Part shown: in pieces, positions 8,475 through 16,455 of the stretch
Layout of the letters: each line of letters opens with the position of its first letter
How positions within the stretch are numbered: the stretch's first letter is position 1
Source: Desulfobacteraceae bacterium
GTDB lineage: Bacteria > Desulfobacterota > Desulfobacteria > Desulfobacterales > SURF-15
NCBI GenBank assembly: GCA_003599475.1
Contig: QZKK01000091.1
Coordinates: forward strand, 1 to 26,337
Length of the DNA: 26,337 nucleotides
Direction of reading: 5' to 3'
Position numbers and translations under genes: made by a program
Notes under the pieces: model-generated
Told to the model about the DNA's origin: nothing
Database searches by the model: none
What the model saw: the letters and a program-made list of their open reading frames with translations, nothing else

Positions 8475-9803
8475 ATGGTAGGCGATCCCCTGTTGATTCT
8501 CATCGTGCTGTTGATTCTTTCAGCATTTTTCTCGTCGGCCGAAATGGCTCTTTTTTCAATCAGCCGGACGCGGGTCCGTTACCGCGCCAAACAGGGTGAA
8601 AAAGCATTCATCCTGATCGAGTCGATGAAGGAAGACCCGCACAGGCTGTTGGCAACCATCCTCATCGGCAATAATATCGTCAATATCGGAGCAGCATCGA
8701 TCGCGACAAAGATTGCCGTGGATGCCTTTCAAAATTTTGCGGTCGGCGCCGCTACGGGGATCATGACCCTTCTGATCCTGATATTCGGAGAAGTCATCCC
8801 CAAGACCTTTGCCGCCCGGAACAACGTCATCGTGTCGCGGCTTTCGATCTATCCCCTATACTGGTTTTCAGTGCTTTTTTTACCGCTGCTCGTGCTCCTT
8901 AACTTCGTCCCGAGGATCGCCGGAAGAGCCCGAAAGACACCGACTGCCACCGAAGAAGAACTGATGACGTTTGTAGAGGTCGTCGAGCAGGAAGGGGAGA
9001 TCAAGGAAGAAGAGCGAAGACTGATCCATAAAATTTTCGAGCTCGACGACACCCGGGCTTCCGAAATCATGACCCCTCGTGCGGATATGTTCGTCATCGA
9101 TACCGATGAACCTTTGGACCTCCCGGAAATCATAAAGTCGGGTTTCACCCGCATTCCGGTGATCCAGGAAGATATCGACCATGTCATCGGCATTCTCAAC
9201 ATCAAAGATCTGTTCGCGAAATATGTGAGCGGAACCATGGATGCCGACATACGGTCGGTTATGAGCAAACCCTACTTTGTTCCGGAAAACATCAGGCTGG
9301 ACAGTCTATTGGCTCAATTCAAGAAGAGAAAGCACCATATGGCAATCGTTGTCGACGAACACGGCGGGGTATCCGGCCTGATCACCTTGGAGGATGCCAT
9401 CGAAGAACTGGTCGGGGAGATCCGGGATGAAACCGACCGGGAGGAACCACATATCGTTCAACGCAGCCCGGGGGAATGGAGCGTTTTAGGAAAGACCGAT
9501 ATCGATGAGGTCAACGAGACAATCGGCATGGAGATACCGGACACCCATGAATACGACACGTTCTCGGGGTACATCCTCGATCGGATCGGAAGAATCCCGA
9601 TGGAAAAGGAAGAGATCCCCATCGGTTCACTCAGGATCACCGTGGACAAAAAGGAAGGAAACCGGATCATACGGTACACCGTCCGGCAGGTGCAGCAGAA
9701 ATTTGGATTCGCCGGCGGGCAGCGCGGGGAACATGAGCCGGAAGAACGGGAACATCCGTCGGAAGCAGCCGGTAGCTCAAAGTCGGAAGGCGGAAAACAG
9801 TGA
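8475..9803 (+). CDS. CNNM/CBS-domain transporter-associated protein (HlyC/CorC family)
   Basis: 442 residues with the classic four-part layout. An N-terminal CNNM (DUF21) membrane domain covers about residues 1-150, with segments at LLILIVLLILSAFFSSAEMA, a second around 55-75 (LLATILIGNNIVNIGAASIA), GIMTLLILIFGEVIPKTFAA and the stretch near 125-145. A linker with EEELMTFVEVVEQEGEIKEE follows, then two CBS motifs (EIMTPRADMFVID through RIPVIQEDIDHVIGIL, then FKKRKHHMAIVVDEHGGVSG). Last comes the CorC_HlyC C-terminal FAD-like fold domain (about residues 335-420). Relatives act in Mg2+/Co2+ efflux at the inner membrane. The tail is charged and low complexity. AAGGA precedes ATG 8475 by 6 nt. Confidence 0.92.
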   Translation: MVGDPLLILIVLLILSAFFSSAEMALFSISRTRVRYRAKQGEKAFILIESMKEDPHRLLATILIGNNIVNIGAASIATKIAVDAFQNFAVGAATGIMTLLILIFGEVIPKTFAARNNVIVSRLSIYPLYWFSVLFLPLLVLLNFVPRIAGRARKTPTATEEELMTFVEVVEQEGEIKEEERRLIHKIFELDDTRASEIMTPRADMFVIDTDEPLDLPEIIKSGFTRIPVIQEDIDHVIGILNIKDLFAKYVSGTMDADIRSVMSKPYFVPENIRLDSLLAQFKKRKHHMAIVVDEHGGVSGLITLEDAIEELVGEIRDETDREEPHIVQRSPGEWSVLGKTDIDEVNETIGMEIPDTHEYDTFSGYILDRIGRIPMEKEEIPIGSLRITVDKKEGNRIIRYTVRQVQQKFGFAGGQRGEHEPEEREHPSEAAGSSKSEGGKQ

Positions 9804-9881
9804 GTCGGTGATCGTTCCCGCCTGCGATGTTTCTTGGTGCCTTGTCTCTCCGGTAAACGGTTCAAGGGCAGGAAGCCGGCT

Positions 9882-10445
9882 TCAACCCTTTACACGCTCG
9901 ACATACTGTCCGGTGCGGGTGTCGATTTTCACCCGTTCTCCTTCTTCCACAAACGGAGGCACCTGGAGCACGTATCCGGTTTCCAGTGTAGCGGGTTTGG
10001 TATCTCCGGATGCCGTATTCCCCTTTACCCAGGGGTCGGCCTTTTCGATTTTCAGCTCCACGAAATTGGGCAATGTCACTCCGATCGCTCTCGAATCGTG
10101 GAAAAGAATGTTGCAGGTCGTATTTTCCTTCAGGAAATTTTTGGCATCCCCCACCTGCTCGGGCTTCAGAAACTCCTGACCGTAAGTAGACGTATTCATA
10201 AAGCAGTAGGATTCTCCGTCGAAATAGAGAAACTCCATCTCATGTTCTTCGAGATTGCACTCTTCGAATTTTTCCCCCGATCGGTAGGTGCGCTCGAATT
10301 GAGAGCCGGTGATCATATTCTTGAGTTTGCACTTGTAGAGCGCCTGCCCTTTTCCCGGTTTGACGAATTCAAACTGAACGACGACATGGGGGGCCCCGTC
10401 TATGGTGACTTTCAACCCTTTTCGCAAATCGCTGCTGTCATACAT
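9882..10445 (-). CDS. efp: Translation elongation factor P
   Basis: 187 residues, full length. EF-P enters the ribosomal E site and rescues stalling at polyproline stretches. The three beta-barrel domains are intact. Domain I starts with SSDLRKGLKVTIDGAPHVVV. The functional loop reads VKPGKGQAL with Lys32 at the tip, the PGKGQA form seen in EF-Ps that are beta-lysylated by EpmA, although no epmA or epmB is present here. Later blocks FERTYRSGEKFEECNLEEHE, the EFLYFDGESYCFMNTSTY stretch and the C-terminal IDTRTGQYVERVKG all match the family. It starts 13 nt after the TrpF-like gene ends, so the two are probably one transcript. It converges with the CorC-like gene; a 12-bp palindrome GAAGCCGGCTTC straddles its stop codon. 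Confidence 0.97.
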   Translation of the reverse strand: MYDSSDLRKGLKVTIDGAPHVVVQFEFVKPGKGQALYKCKLKNMITGSQFERTYRSGEKFEECNLEEHEMEFLYFDGESYCFMNTSTYGQEFLKPEQVGDAKNFLKENTTCNILFHDSRAIGVTLPNFVELKIEKADPWVKGNTASGDTKPATLETGYVLQVPPFVEEGERVKIDTRTGQYVERVKG

Positions 10446-10458
10446 GGATCATCACTCC

Positions 10459-11205
10459 TTACAATTCATTTTCTGCGTTACGGACCTCCCGAACGAATCT
10501 TTTCACGAGGCCGACATCTTTCCTGAACCGTATCGGTTGTCCTTCATCGTCCAATGCGTTCGTCAGGGTACAACTGTCGACACCCGCCGGTCGAACCTTC
10601 AAGATTCCTTCTCTGACATTTTCGGGAGAAAGGCCGCCTCCCAGGATGACGGGGATTCTGCTTTTTTTGACCAAAGCCTCGGCGATATCCCATTCGCACT
10701 GCTTTCCGGTGATCCCGACGAATCCGGAAACCGGCTGATCGATTTGGCCGCCCAGGAGCGTGTCCGTTAAAAAAAGATCGCTCACAGGCTCGAAGATTTC
10801 AGCGATCTCAAGCGACGGTACGGCATCGAACGCTCCGAAAGAGCGAATCGGAATGGATCGTATCAGCTTTATGCCCGGGAACCTGTTTCGGATCGTCTCC
10901 TGCAGGTGAACCAACCGGCGGCATCCATGCAAATTTTGCCGGACGTCGATCGCCTCACAAAAATGAAGTATATGCGGGCTGTAATAATCGAGCAAGGATG
11001 AAATTGCATCCGCATCGCTGAACAGAGGGATGATGCTGCTTCGGGCCCCCAGCCGATCGGTCAGCCGCACCGTCTCTCGGATGGACGGCACGTATCGCTT
11101 CTCTTGAGAGACAACGACGCTGCCGATATGATCGACCCCGAGGGCGATGAGCGTTTCCGCCTCTGAAGGATTCTGCACCTCGTATATCTGAACGACGATT
11201 TTCAT
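10459..11205 (-). CDS. Phosphoribosylanthranilate isomerase-like TIM barrel, catalytic Cys absent
   Basis: 248 residues. The C-terminal half is clearly of the TrpF type: a GITGKQCEWDIAEALVKKS block matching the family's GGTGktFDW loop, then IPVILGGGLSPENVREGI and KVRPAGVDSCTLTN, the phosphate-binding end of the barrel. TrpF converts phosphoribosylanthranilate to CdRP using an N-terminal Cys in 'KiCGit' as base and a later Asp as acid. Here the start reads MKIVVQIYEVQNPSEAETL, with no Cys at that place; a candidate acid is the Asp in DLFLTDTLLGG. So either chemistry is altered or the substrate differs. No other trp gene is nearby. It is 13 nt upstream of efp. Alternative reading: a TrpF-superfamily enzyme of unknown substrate. 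Confidence 0.7.
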   Translation of the reverse strand: MKIVVQIYEVQNPSEAETLIALGVDHIGSVVVSQEKRYVPSIRETVRLTDRLGARSSIIPLFSDADAISSLLDYYSPHILHFCEAIDVRQNLHGCRRLVHLQETIRNRFPGIKLIRSIPIRSFGAFDAVPSLEIAEIFEPVSDLFLTDTLLGGQIDQPVSGFVGITGKQCEWDIAEALVKKSRIPVILGGGLSPENVREGILKVRPAGVDSCTLTNALDDEGQPIRFRKDVGLVKRFVREVRNAENEL

Positions 11206-11424
11206 ATCGGATTTCGCATCGGGGTCTTTTCATCCGTGCGCTTCTTCAAAATGCCTCTTTTCATTTATGAAAATAGAGTTGCAATTTCGTTCTATTTAAC
11301 ATATTCAATATATTTACGCAAATGTAAAAGCTAAAAAGCAATGACAGGTTCATGCCTTGAATCGTGCTTGAACCCGAATCGTTCAAGCGCCTTCGAACCA
11401 GAAAATGCGGGTGAACTTGTCCGG
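11206..11424. promoter_or_regulatory. AT-rich divergent promoter region between the TrpF-like gene and guaA
   Basis: The 11265-11340 stretch is markedly AT-rich compared with its surroundings and lies between divergent genes, so it very likely holds promoters both ways. Several weak -35/-10 pairs can be drawn (for example TTGCAA near 11279 and TATTCA about 17 nt on, plus strand), but none stands out. The long guaA leader (to 11424) shows no structure I can name. Confidence 0.4.
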
Positions 11425-12972
11425 ATGATTCAGAAAAATTCAATGATTCTCATCATCGATTTCGGTTCGCAATTCAACCAATTGATCGCAAGACGGGTTC
11501 GGGAAAGCCGTGTGTTCTGTAAAATCGAACCACCGACCCTCTCCTCCGATCAAATTCGCCTGCTCGCACCCCGGGGAATCATTCTCTCCGGAGGGCCCTC
11601 CAGCATCTATGAACCCGGCAGCCCGCGAATCGATCCGGCAATTTTCGGCCTGGGCATTCCGATACTCGGTATCTGTTACGGAATGCAGTACATGGTCGAT
11701 ATGCTCGGCGGGAGTGTAAAAAGGGCAAAGCGTCGTGAATACGGGTTTGCAGAATTCCGGACCCATCATCGGGAGGGATTGTTCAGAAACATCCCCGAAA
11801 CCACGCAATGCTGGATGAGCCACGGGGATTCCATCGAAAAGCTGCCGGAAGGGTTCACTCTTTTCGGGTCGACTGAAAACACGAGATTTGCCGCGGCGGC
11901 GGATCCGAACCGGAGACTGTACGGGTTGCAGTTTCACCCCGAGGTCGAGCATACCCTTCAGGGAAAGCAGATACTGAGGAATTTTGTGATCGATATCTGC
12001 GGCTGCAAAGGATCGTGGACGATGGAATCCTTTGCTTCCGAAGCCATTGCCAAGATCAAACAAACGGTCCAGGATAGAAGGGTGATTCTGGGCCTCAGCG
12101 GGGGCGTGGATTCTTCCGTTGCAGCGCTCCTGATTCATCAGGCGATCGGAAAAAATCTGGTCTGCATTTTTGTCGACAACGGACTGCTCCGGAGGGATGA
12201 GGGTCTGAAGGTCAAAAAGACATTCAAGCAGCACTTCAACATGAATATCCGTTATGTGAACGCCGGAGCCAGATTCCTGCACGTTCTCAAGAGTGTAACC
12301 GATCCTGAAAGGAAACGAAAAATCATCGGCAAAATCTTCATGGATGTTTTCGAGGCGGAAGCCGGCAAAATAAAGGGGGCTGACTTTCTCGCGCAGGGGA
12401 CCCTGTACCCGGACGTGATCGAGTCAAGATCCGCCTTCGGGGGACCGACATCGATCATCAAATCCCATCACAATGTCGGCGGTCTTCCCAAGAAGATGAA
12501 ACTGCACCTATTGGAGCCTCTGAAGTTTTTGTTCAAAGATGAAGTCCGCGAATTGGGGAAAGCGTTGGGTCTGCAGGATGAGCTGGTTTGGCGCCAGCCT
12601 TTTCCCGGTCCCGGCCTCGCCGTTCGAATCATCGGAGAGATCACCCGAAAGCGTCTGTCCCTGCTGCGGCATGCCGATGCGATCCTGCTCGAAGAGATCA
12701 AAGAAAGCGGCTTCTACCGGAAACTGTGGCAGTCCTTTGCAGTCCTGCTGCCGCTCAAAAGCGTCGGCATCATGGGGGATAAACGAACCTACGAGAACAT
12801 CGTCGCCGTCCGGGCAGTGACCAGCGTAGACGCCATGACGGCGGACTGGGCCAGGTTGCCCGATACGCTTCTCGGAAGAATCTCCAACCGGATCATCAAT
12901 GAAGTTCGCGGAGTCAACAGAGTGGTCTACGATATCAGTTCCAAGCCCCCCAGCACGATCGAATGGGAATAA
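11425..12972 (+). CDS. guaA: GMP synthase (glutamine-hydrolysing)
   Basis: 515 residues from ATG 11425, the usual length. The enzyme amidates XMP to GMP using glutamine and ATP. Class-I glutamine amidotransferase domain: ILIIDFGSQFNQLIARRVRE, nucleophile Cys84 in LGICYGMQ, and His171/Glu173 in QFHPEVEHT. The ATP pyrophosphatase domain has the PP-loop GLSGGVDSS (about residues 223-231) followed by FVDNGLLRRDE. The C-terminal dimerisation domain has YPDVIESRSAFGGPTSIIKS, RQPFPGPGLAVR and the terminal KPPSTIEWE. Start is uncertain: the frame is open from 11341, and ATG 11443 is also possible; the residues before 11425 do not look like protein of this family. A coiled-coil membrane-protein gene overlaps or abuts its 3' end. 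Confidence 0.96.
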   Translation: MIQKNSMILIIDFGSQFNQLIARRVRESRVFCKIEPPTLSSDQIRLLAPRGIILSGGPSSIYEPGSPRIDPAIFGLGIPILGICYGMQYMVDMLGGSVKRAKRREYGFAEFRTHHREGLFRNIPETTQCWMSHGDSIEKLPEGFTLFGSTENTRFAAAADPNRRLYGLQFHPEVEHTLQGKQILRNFVIDICGCKGSWTMESFASEAIAKIKQTVQDRRVILGLSGGVDSSVAALLIHQAIGKNLVCIFVDNGLLRRDEGLKVKKTFKQHFNMNIRYVNAGARFLHVLKSVTDPERKRKIIGKIFMDVFEAEAGKIKGADFLAQGTLYPDVIESRSAFGGPTSIIKSHHNVGGLPKKMKLHLLEPLKFLFKDEVRELGKALGLQDELVWRQPFPGPGLAVRIIGEITRKRLSLLRHADAILLEEIKESGFYRKLWQSFAVLLPLKSVGIMGDKRTYENIVAVRAVTSVDAMTADWARLPDTLLGRISNRIINEVRGVNRVVYDISSKPPSTIEWE

Positions 12973-12977
12973 CGGCT

Positions 12978-14021
12978 ATGAAAAATGAAAAACCTTCAGG
13001 ATTCAGATTCCGCCTCGATGATGAAGGCCCGGATCACGGCTATCGCGATGAAGTCCAAGATCGGAAACCCAAAAAAAGCGGCCGGGGGACTCCATTGGCC
13101 GTCATTTTGGTCTTGTTGTTCGGGGCTGCCGCCGGGTGGGGATACTATGATCTCAAGAAGGGGGTCATGGCCCTGCGGAATATGGATGTTTCCCAGGTGC
13201 AGTCGCTTTCGCAGGATCTGAATTCAAGATTCTCTTCTCTGTCGGTGCAAACCGCGAAGCTGGAAGAATCGATCAAAAACCTTCAAGGTTCACTTAAAGC
13301 ACTCGAAGCCCAATTCGAAAAGAAGATCCTGCCGCTGGATGAATTCTTCATGGTATTCGAAAAAAGAACCTCCGCACTGAAAGAAGATATCGATAAGACA
13401 GCGAAGTCGATCGAGGCATTGAAGGGGTTTGCAGCGGATAAGTCGACAGTCGCCCAGGCGATGACCAATCTTGAAAACAAGATCTTGCCTCTCAGCGAGC
13501 ACCTGAAAAATGTGGAGTCTGAGATCAAGGGGCTCGATGAGAATCTGACTCAAGAACTTGCCGAGGTTTCCGGAAATTTTTACAAACTCCAGAATTCTGT
13601 CAATCAATTTGAAAAGATTCAAAAAGACCTGTCCGCACTCTCTACAGAAAAGCTGGATAAAAAGGGGTTTGAAGCGGAACTGAAGAACCTGGAAAAGCGG
13701 CTGTCGGGGGAATTCGACAAAATAAAGGCGGAAAGCGGTCCAAGGGGGGAATCCCTGGACGATATCCAGCGCCAGCTAAAAACGATGGAAAGTCAGATCG
13801 ACGAGTTGATGAAGTTTAAAGCGATTTCCGAAATCAAAAAACGCCTCCAGTCCGAAAATCCGTCGGCCAACCCTTCCGGAGCTCCAATACCCGGAACTCA
13901 GAATCCTCCTCCCGAAAAACCGCAGGCCGTCACGCCCGAAAAATCGCCGCCCTCCGCACCCAAAAGATCGGAGGGGCCGGTCATACCGAAACCCGGAAAA
14001 ATCATCGAAGAAAGCCTTTAG
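12978..14021 (+). CDS. Membrane-anchored coiled-coil protein of unknown function
   Basis: 347 residues. A charged cytosolic N-terminus of about 36 residues (with KPKKSGRGTP) leads into one membrane segment, LAVILVLLFGAAAGWGYYDL. A long coiled coil follows from about 65 to 290, rich in Leu, Lys, Glu and Gln at heptad positions (for example SLSVQTAKLEESIKNLQGSL). The last 60 residues are Pro/Ser-rich with Lys (PSGAPIPGTQNPPPEKPQ). Positive-inside topology puts the coiled coil in the periplasm. It resembles bacterial single-pass coiled-coil scaffold proteins, but no named family can be assigned. ATG 12978 is preferred; an in-frame ATG at 12963 overlaps the guaA stop. The gene directly follows guaA. 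Confidence 0.75.
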   Translation: MKNEKPSGFRFRLDDEGPDHGYRDEVQDRKPKKSGRGTPLAVILVLLFGAAAGWGYYDLKKGVMALRNMDVSQVQSLSQDLNSRFSSLSVQTAKLEESIKNLQGSLKALEAQFEKKILPLDEFFMVFEKRTSALKEDIDKTAKSIEALKGFAADKSTVAQAMTNLENKILPLSEHLKNVESEIKGLDENLTQELAEVSGNFYKLQNSVNQFEKIQKDLSALSTEKLDKKGFEAELKNLEKRLSGEFDKIKAESGPRGESLDDIQRQLKTMESQIDELMKFKAISEIKKRLQSENPSANPSGAPIPGTQNPPPEKPQAVTPEKSPPSAPKRSEGPVIPKPGKIIEESL

Positions 14022-14075
14022 TGCGAGTCCTTGCCCGAACTCTGCGGTGGTCGAAAATCACCGGGAGACCGGGGC

Positions 14076-14942
14076 TCATCCAAGAGACAGCGCGATTACG
14101 CCTGCAATCATGATGGTGGCGGCAAAAATCCTCCGTTTTGCATCGGCTTCGGCCAGGATGCGGGTTCCGATCAGGGTTCCGAACAGGATGCTGATTTCCC
14201 TGGCAGGAGCCACATAGGTGATGGGTGTAAAAACGAGTGCAGACAACACCAGGATGTAAGAGAGCGGGTTGAATACGGCGACCCCCAGTGCGTACCGCTT
14301 GTTCACACGCCATTGGTGCTTTACCGCATCCCATCTCTTATAGGCGTAAGGCGCCAAAAGGAGGGTGCGGGCGATGCTGGTGGACCAGTCCAGAAGAACC
14401 GGAGGAATCATCAGACCGCTTACCGCCTGCTTGTCCCAGACGGTGTAGGCGGCAATGATTGCACCCGTAACCAGGCCGTATTTTAAGGCCCAGCCGGAGT
14501 GAACTTTCTTTGTGCTGAACAGCCTGCTTCCGCCCGTCAACTGGAATACCCCGTAAAGGACAAGACAGATGCCTGCAACCGCGACGATTCCGGGCCTCTC
14601 ATGAAAGAAAATTATCGCCGCAATGCAGGAGAGCATGGGGCCCGTGCCCCTTGCCAATGGATAAACCACGGATAAATCGCCCTGGCTGTAACCCCGCTGC
14701 AGGACCAGATAGTATGCAAGATGCAGCAGGGCGCTGACCAGCATGAAGAAAAGACCGGTGGGGCCGATGGAAGGGCGGTAGAAATAGAGGATCCCCAATG
14801 CGACAGGCGCGTAAATCGCACCGGAAATCGCCGCAAACAGCCAGATGAAAGCCGGACCGCCTCCCGCCCGTTTGGCTAAAAAATTCCAGTAGGCGTGAGA
14901 AAAAGCTGCGGAAATTACCAGAAGAATCGCGAGATTGCTCAT
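14076..14942 (-). CDS. EamA/DMT-superfamily transporter (second copy in the cluster)
   Basis: 288 residues with about ten hydrophobic segments in two EamA repeats, the usual drug/metabolite transporter form. Segments include LAILLVISAAFSHAYWNFLA, FIWLFAAISGAIYAPVALGI, LFFMLVSALLHLAYYLVLQR, and the paired second half with ALGVAVFNPLSYILVLSALV. The typical end-of-repeat signature YPLARGTGPMLSCIAAIIFF is present in repeat 1, and its counterpart APAREISILFGTLIGTRIL in repeat 2. Members export or import small metabolites across the inner membrane; the substrate is unknown. It begins 2 nt after the stop of the CMD-like gene and so is translationally coupled to it. It is the last gene of the minus-strand TRAP cluster and converges with the coiled-coil gene. 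Confidence 0.88.
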   Translation of the reverse strand: MSNLAILLVISAAFSHAYWNFLAKRAGGGPAFIWLFAAISGAIYAPVALGILYFYRPSIGPTGLFFMLVSALLHLAYYLVLQRGYSQGDLSVVYPLARGTGPMLSCIAAIIFFHERPGIVAVAGICLVLYGVFQLTGGSRLFSTKKVHSGWALKYGLVTGAIIAAYTVWDKQAVSGLMIPPVLLDWSTSIARTLLLAPYAYKRWDAVKHQWRVNKRYALGVAVFNPLSYILVLSALVFTPITYVAPAREISILFGTLIGTRILAEADAKRRIFAATIMIAGVIALSLG

Positions 14943-14944
14943 CG

Positions 14945-15361
14945 CTATGGCGTGCCTGTCCGACCGCCGTTTTCAAAAACGGCGTCCAGTTCCACCCGAA
15001 AGCCGGTTACCAGGGCATTCGTCTGGTTGGCCATGCCGACAACAGCCATCAATTCAGCCAGCATCTCATCGGTCATTCCCTTTTTCCTGGCAGCCGCCGT
15101 GTGGCTGTTGATGCAATATTCGCATCCATTGGTAACGCTGACGGCGACATAGATCATCTCTTTGGTCAGAGGATCGAGCGCGCCGGGAGTCATCACCGAT
15201 TTGACACCTTCCCATGTCCGCTTCAGCAGTTCCGGCTGAACCGCGATCGCTTTCCAGAAATTATTGATCCAGTCGATTTTCCGGGTGTTCATGATGTCGT
15301 CGTAGACCCGACGGACTTCCGGGCTTGCATCCTCGTACTCGATCAACCTCACCGTTGCCAT
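14945..15361 (-). CDS. Carboxymuconolactone decarboxylase family protein (AhpD-like)
   Basis: 138 residues. The CMD/AhpD fold is marked by the conserved redox-type motif NGCEYCINSHTAAARKKG at about residues 78-95, with Cys-x-x-Cys and the following His, as in alkylhydroperoxidase AhpD and related proteins. The helix after it (DEMLAELMAVVGMANQTNAL) also fits. CMD-family proteins act as decarboxylases or as thiol-based peroxidase partners, and the CxxC favours redox chemistry. GGGGAGGG precedes the ATG at 15361. It sits between two EamA transporters in the minus-strand cluster, after a 182-nt repeat-rich gap. Confidence 0.88.
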   Translation of the reverse strand: MATVRLIEYEDASPEVRRVYDDIMNTRKIDWINNFWKAIAVQPELLKRTWEGVKSVMTPGALDPLTKEMIYVAVSVTNGCEYCINSHTAAARKKGMTDEMLAELMAVVGMANQTNALVTGFRVELDAVFENGGRTGTP

Positions 15362-15381
15362 GATGAGCCCTCCCCTTTCGA

Positions 15382-15427
15382 TTTTAGAATTTAGAGTTTA
15401 GAATTTAGATTTCAGGTTTTAGATTTT
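15382..15427. repeat. Degenerate tttagaatttaga direct repeats
   Basis: An AT-rich stretch built from variants of ttTTAGAatTTAGA: repeats begin near 15382, 15396 and 15416. It lies just upstream of the CMD-like gene's ribosome site. It looks like a slippage-expanded, non-coding repeat. Confidence 0.7.
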
Positions 15428-15540
15428 CTCGGATCTCCGGTCTCCGGCCACACTCCCCCGCTCCGTCCTTCCCTACTCTATGCTCTCAAATCTTGCAACT
15501 GTTTAACTTCGCTTCTTTCCCTATGCTCTCTGCCTTGCCG

Positions 15541-15588
15541 TCGTCATCTGTCGTCTGTCATCCGTCCTCTGTCATCCGTCCTCTGTCT
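15541..15588. repeat. gtcatccgtcctct-type tandem repeats at the end of an EamA gene
   Basis: Variants of 'gtcatctgtc / gtcatccgtcctct' are repeated head to tail about four times. The repeat overlaps the EamA stop, so the last residues of that protein (RTDDRGRMTDDR) are translated repeat. This is a strand-specific simple repeat that has grown into a coding end. Confidence 0.75.
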
Positions 15589-16437
15589 TAATCCTCCATG
15601 CACCGCCAGTCCGACTCCCCCGAGAATCATCACCGAAGAGAAGAGCAGCCGGATCGAGATGTGCTCGGAGAGTAATACGACCCCTGCGATTCCGGTCAAA
15701 ACCGGAACGGTCAACTGCACCGCCGCGGCCCGGGTGGAAGCCAAGCCCCTCAGCGCGGCATACCATGCGACATACCCAAGGCCGGAAGCCAGTGCCCCCG
15801 AACTTGCGGCCAACAGGACGCCTTTGGCGGAAAGATCGGATTTTCCGATGAAAAAGAGGGCGACCAGCAGGGCAAAGGGGGCCGAGAACAAGAAATTTCC
15901 GGTCGTATCGGCCAGAGGATCGCTTGAACGGCGGCCGATAAGCGAATAGACGCCCCAGGAAACACCGGCAATCATCATCAGCACGAATCCGATCGGTGAA
16001 GGCGCCGACAATCCGGGCGATGCCAGGTAGACAAGACCGGACAGGGCCAAAAGAAGCCCGACCCACTCCCCGGCACGGGGCTTTTCTCCCGAGTACAAGG
16101 CGAAAATGAGCATCGTTGCCTGTACGGCGCCGAACAGAATCAGCGCCCCCGTTCCCGCGGTCAGGCGAGTATAGGCGAAGGAAAATGCGGCTGCATAAAA
16201 AAACAGCATGGCCGCAGACCGCCATTTCCGGGACGGGGCGGAAATTTTTTTTCTGCTGAGATAAGAAATCATTACCAGTGCGGCCGCACCGGAGATAAGC
16301 CGGATGGCTGTAAAACTCGCCGCATCGATACTCCCCTCGGAAAGGGCAAGCCTGCAGAATATGGAATTCGAAGCAAAGGCCGTGAGTGCAAACAGGGTGT
16401 AAAAAAATATCTTCAGCGGATCGGTTTCGGAGCTCAT
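15544..16437 (-). CDS. EamA/DMT-superfamily transporter (first copy in the cluster)
   Basis: 297 residues with ten predicted hydrophobic helices in two EamA repeats. Repeat 1 contains FFYTLFALTAFASNSIFCRL, SFTAIRLISGAAALVMISYL, SAAMLFFYAAAFSFAYTRLT and GALILFGAVQATMLIFALYS. Repeat 2 contains FVLMMIAGVSWGVYSLIGRR, the block FLFSAPFALLVALFFIGKSD, LGYVAWYAALRGLASTRAAA and VQLTVPVLTGIAGVVLLSEH, which are diagnostic of RhaT/EamA-type exporters. The function is probably amino-acid or metabolite export; the substrate is unknown. It starts 18 nt after the TRAP permease stop and is co-directional. The last 12 residues come from the tandem repeat at 15541-15588 and are unlikely to matter. Confidence 0.9.
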   Translation of the reverse strand: MSSETDPLKIFFYTLFALTAFASNSIFCRLALSEGSIDAASFTAIRLISGAAALVMISYLSRKKISAPSRKWRSAAMLFFYAAAFSFAYTRLTAGTGALILFGAVQATMLIFALYSGEKPRAGEWVGLLLALSGLVYLASPGLSAPSPIGFVLMMIAGVSWGVYSLIGRRSSDPLADTTGNFLFSAPFALLVALFFIGKSDLSAKGVLLAASSGALASGLGYVAWYAALRGLASTRAAAVQLTVPVLTGIAGVVLLSEHISIRLLFSSVMILGGVGLAVHGGLRQRTDDRGRMTDDR

Positions 16438-16455
16438 TGCCCTCGGTTCTTCTTA

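Noticed and set aside
9872..9883. Palindrome GAAGCCGGCTTC over the efp stop codon as a terminator
   Set aside because: The perfect palindrome has no T-run on either strand and a minimal loop; it could weakly pair with the flanking AAGGG/CCCTT, but this is not convincing.
14022..14075. Terminator between the converging coiled-coil and EamA genes
   Set aside because: No stem with a T-run could be found in this 54-bp gap.
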